Source: Clostridiales bacterium UBA5446 (lineage in GTDB: Bacteria > Bacillota > Clostridia > Oscillospirales > Oscillospiraceae). Taken from it: a stretch of 5,324 nucleotides of DNA. A program made the position numbers and the translations under genes. The notes below the pieces were generated by a model, which had not been told where the DNA came from, did no database searches, and was given only the letters and a program-made list of their open reading frames with translations. Shown here in pieces: positions 4,589 through 5,324 of the stretch (position 1 is its first letter; every line of letters begins with the position of its first letter). The DNA lies in NCBI GenBank assembly GCA_002427465.1, contig DIRC01000028.1, positions 82,619 to 87,942 on the forward strand, written 5' to 3'.

Positions 4589-5324
4589 GCCTTCTTCATC
4601 CATTCTTCAAATTTTTCGCAGGCCCGGCGAAGCTTCCTAGCCAGCTCGTCCAATTCTTCCATGGTGATGATCAGCGGCGGCATCAGGAGGAAATGGGCGC
4701 CGTTGGTGCCGTCGATGGTTCCGCCGCAGGGATAGATGATAAGGCCCTCCTCCAGGCAGAACCGTTCCATAACCTTCTGCGCCTGCTGCGCCGGCGCAAA
4801 GGGCTCCTTGGTCGCCTTGTCACGGACGATCTCAATCCCCGCGAACAGGCCGCGGCCCCGGATATCGCCGATGAACGGAAATTCCTCGATTTCCTCATGA
4901 AGCAGCGCAAAGAGCTGCTCTCCCTTTGCCGGAACCTGCTCGACAATGTGATCGCGCTGCAAGATCTCAATGGTTTTCAATCCTACGCTGCAGCAGAGTG
5001 GGTTGCCCGCAAAGGTAAAGTTGTGTTCAAAGCCGTTTTTGAAAACGCTGCCGACTTTGTCGCTGAACAGCATGCCGCCCAGAGGCGCATAGCCGGAGCT
5101 GATTCCTTTGGCAAACGTCATAATATCCGGGGCCACCCCCTCCTGCTCTACGCAGAACATGGTTCCGGTCCGCCCAAAGCCGCAGATCACCTCGTCGGCG
5201 ATGAGAAGCATATCGTATTTATCGCAGATTTCACGAATCCGCTTCATGTAGCCCTTGGGCCCGCCGATGCATCCGGCCGCAGCGCCCACTATGGTCTCCA
5301 TGATAAAAGCCGCGCAGGTATCCG
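4585..5324 (-). CDS. Class III PLP-dependent aminotransferase, C-terminal part (5' end outside window)
   Basis: About 246 residues are visible and the frame is open to the window edge. The family is usually about 430-460 long, so roughly 190-200 N-terminal residues are missing. An in-frame ATG at 5301 is internal, since the codons before it continue the conserved core strand (AAFIMETIVGAA). The motif IADEVICGFGRTG carries the Asp that binds the PLP ring nitrogen (codon 5194-5196). FAKGISSGYAPLGG carries the Schiff-base Lys (codon 5107-5109). FTFAGNPLCCS holds the conserved Thr expected to contact the PLP phosphate. The reaction is amino transfer from an amine or omega-amino acid to a keto acid; the exact substrate is not readable. 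The stop overlaps the ATPase start by four bases (ATGA), so it shares the transporter operon. It may process what the importer brings in. A beta-alanine or similar omega-amino acid transaminase is one possibility, not shown. Confidence 0.92.
   Translation of the reverse strand, partial: DTCAAFIMETIVGAAAGCIGGPKGYMKRIREICDKYDMLLIADEVICGFGRTGTMFCVEQEGVAPDIMTFAKGISSGYAPLGGMLFSDKVGSVFKNGFEHNFTFAGNPLCCSVGLKTIEILQRDHIVEQVPAKGEQLFALLHEEIEEFPFIGDIRGRGLFAGIEIVRDKATKEPFAPAQQAQKVMERFCLEEGLIIYPCGGTIDGTNGAHFLLMPPLIITMEELDELARKLRRACEKFEEWMKKA

Noticed and set aside
3995..4735. A 246-residue + strand ORF opposite the ATPase and aminotransferase
   Set aside because: It is the antisense of conserved ATPase motifs and crosses two real genes. 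There are no independent signals.

Overview
The window looks like chromosome of a Gram-positive, probably clostridial (Bacillota) bacterium. The grounds are tRNA genes that encode their own CCA ends, AGGAGG-type ribosome binding sites, strong hairpin-plus-U-tract terminators, and a transporter operon of the B. subtilis NupOPQ (YufOPQ) type. The transporter genes look GC-rich, while the 600-850 stretch is AT-rich. Genus cannot be fixed from the sequence.

Region 1 (1-394, + strand) is the end of a tRNA cluster: the 3' half of a tRNA-Thr and a complete class II tRNA-Tyr(GUA). The last 19 bases of tRNA-Tyr, its terminator and a spacer form a 99-bp unit. This unit is present twice in tandem (98/99 identical), followed by a third 19-base tRNA tail that abuts a different, longer terminator. 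The result is one tRNA, two orphan tRNA tails and three terminators in about 250 bp. The acceptor stem of tRNA-Tyr has two mismatches, and its 3' strand is the part carried by the repeat.

Region 2 (461-735, - strand) is a single small gene for a 66-residue protein with two CxxC pairs (probable zinc-binding, function unknown). It has a near-consensus promoter and a clear ribosome binding site, and it is transcribed toward the tRNA cluster. Between 736 and 877 there is no convincing gene, only a 13-bp tandem repeat and a weak tRNA D-arm-like stretch.

Region 3 (878-5324, - strand) is the end of a tightly packed operon. Reading in the direction of transcription it holds a class III PLP-dependent aminotransferase (start beyond the window), a double-domain ABC ATPase, two BPD_transp_2 permeases, and a perfect 36-bp palindromic terminator. 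All three junctions overlap by 1-4 bases (ATGA, ATGA, TAATG), so the four proteins are probably made together. The ATPase and permeases make up the membrane part of a BMP-type nucleoside/nucleobase importer. No substrate-binding lipoprotein gene is visible; it may lie upstream of the aminotransferase. The pairing suggests uptake of a nucleoside, nucleobase or related amine-yielding compound coupled to its catabolism, but the substrate cannot be read from the sequence.

The operon is a well-known type. The least ordinary part of the window is the tRNA-tail/terminator repeat array with the altered tRNA-Tyr acceptor stem.
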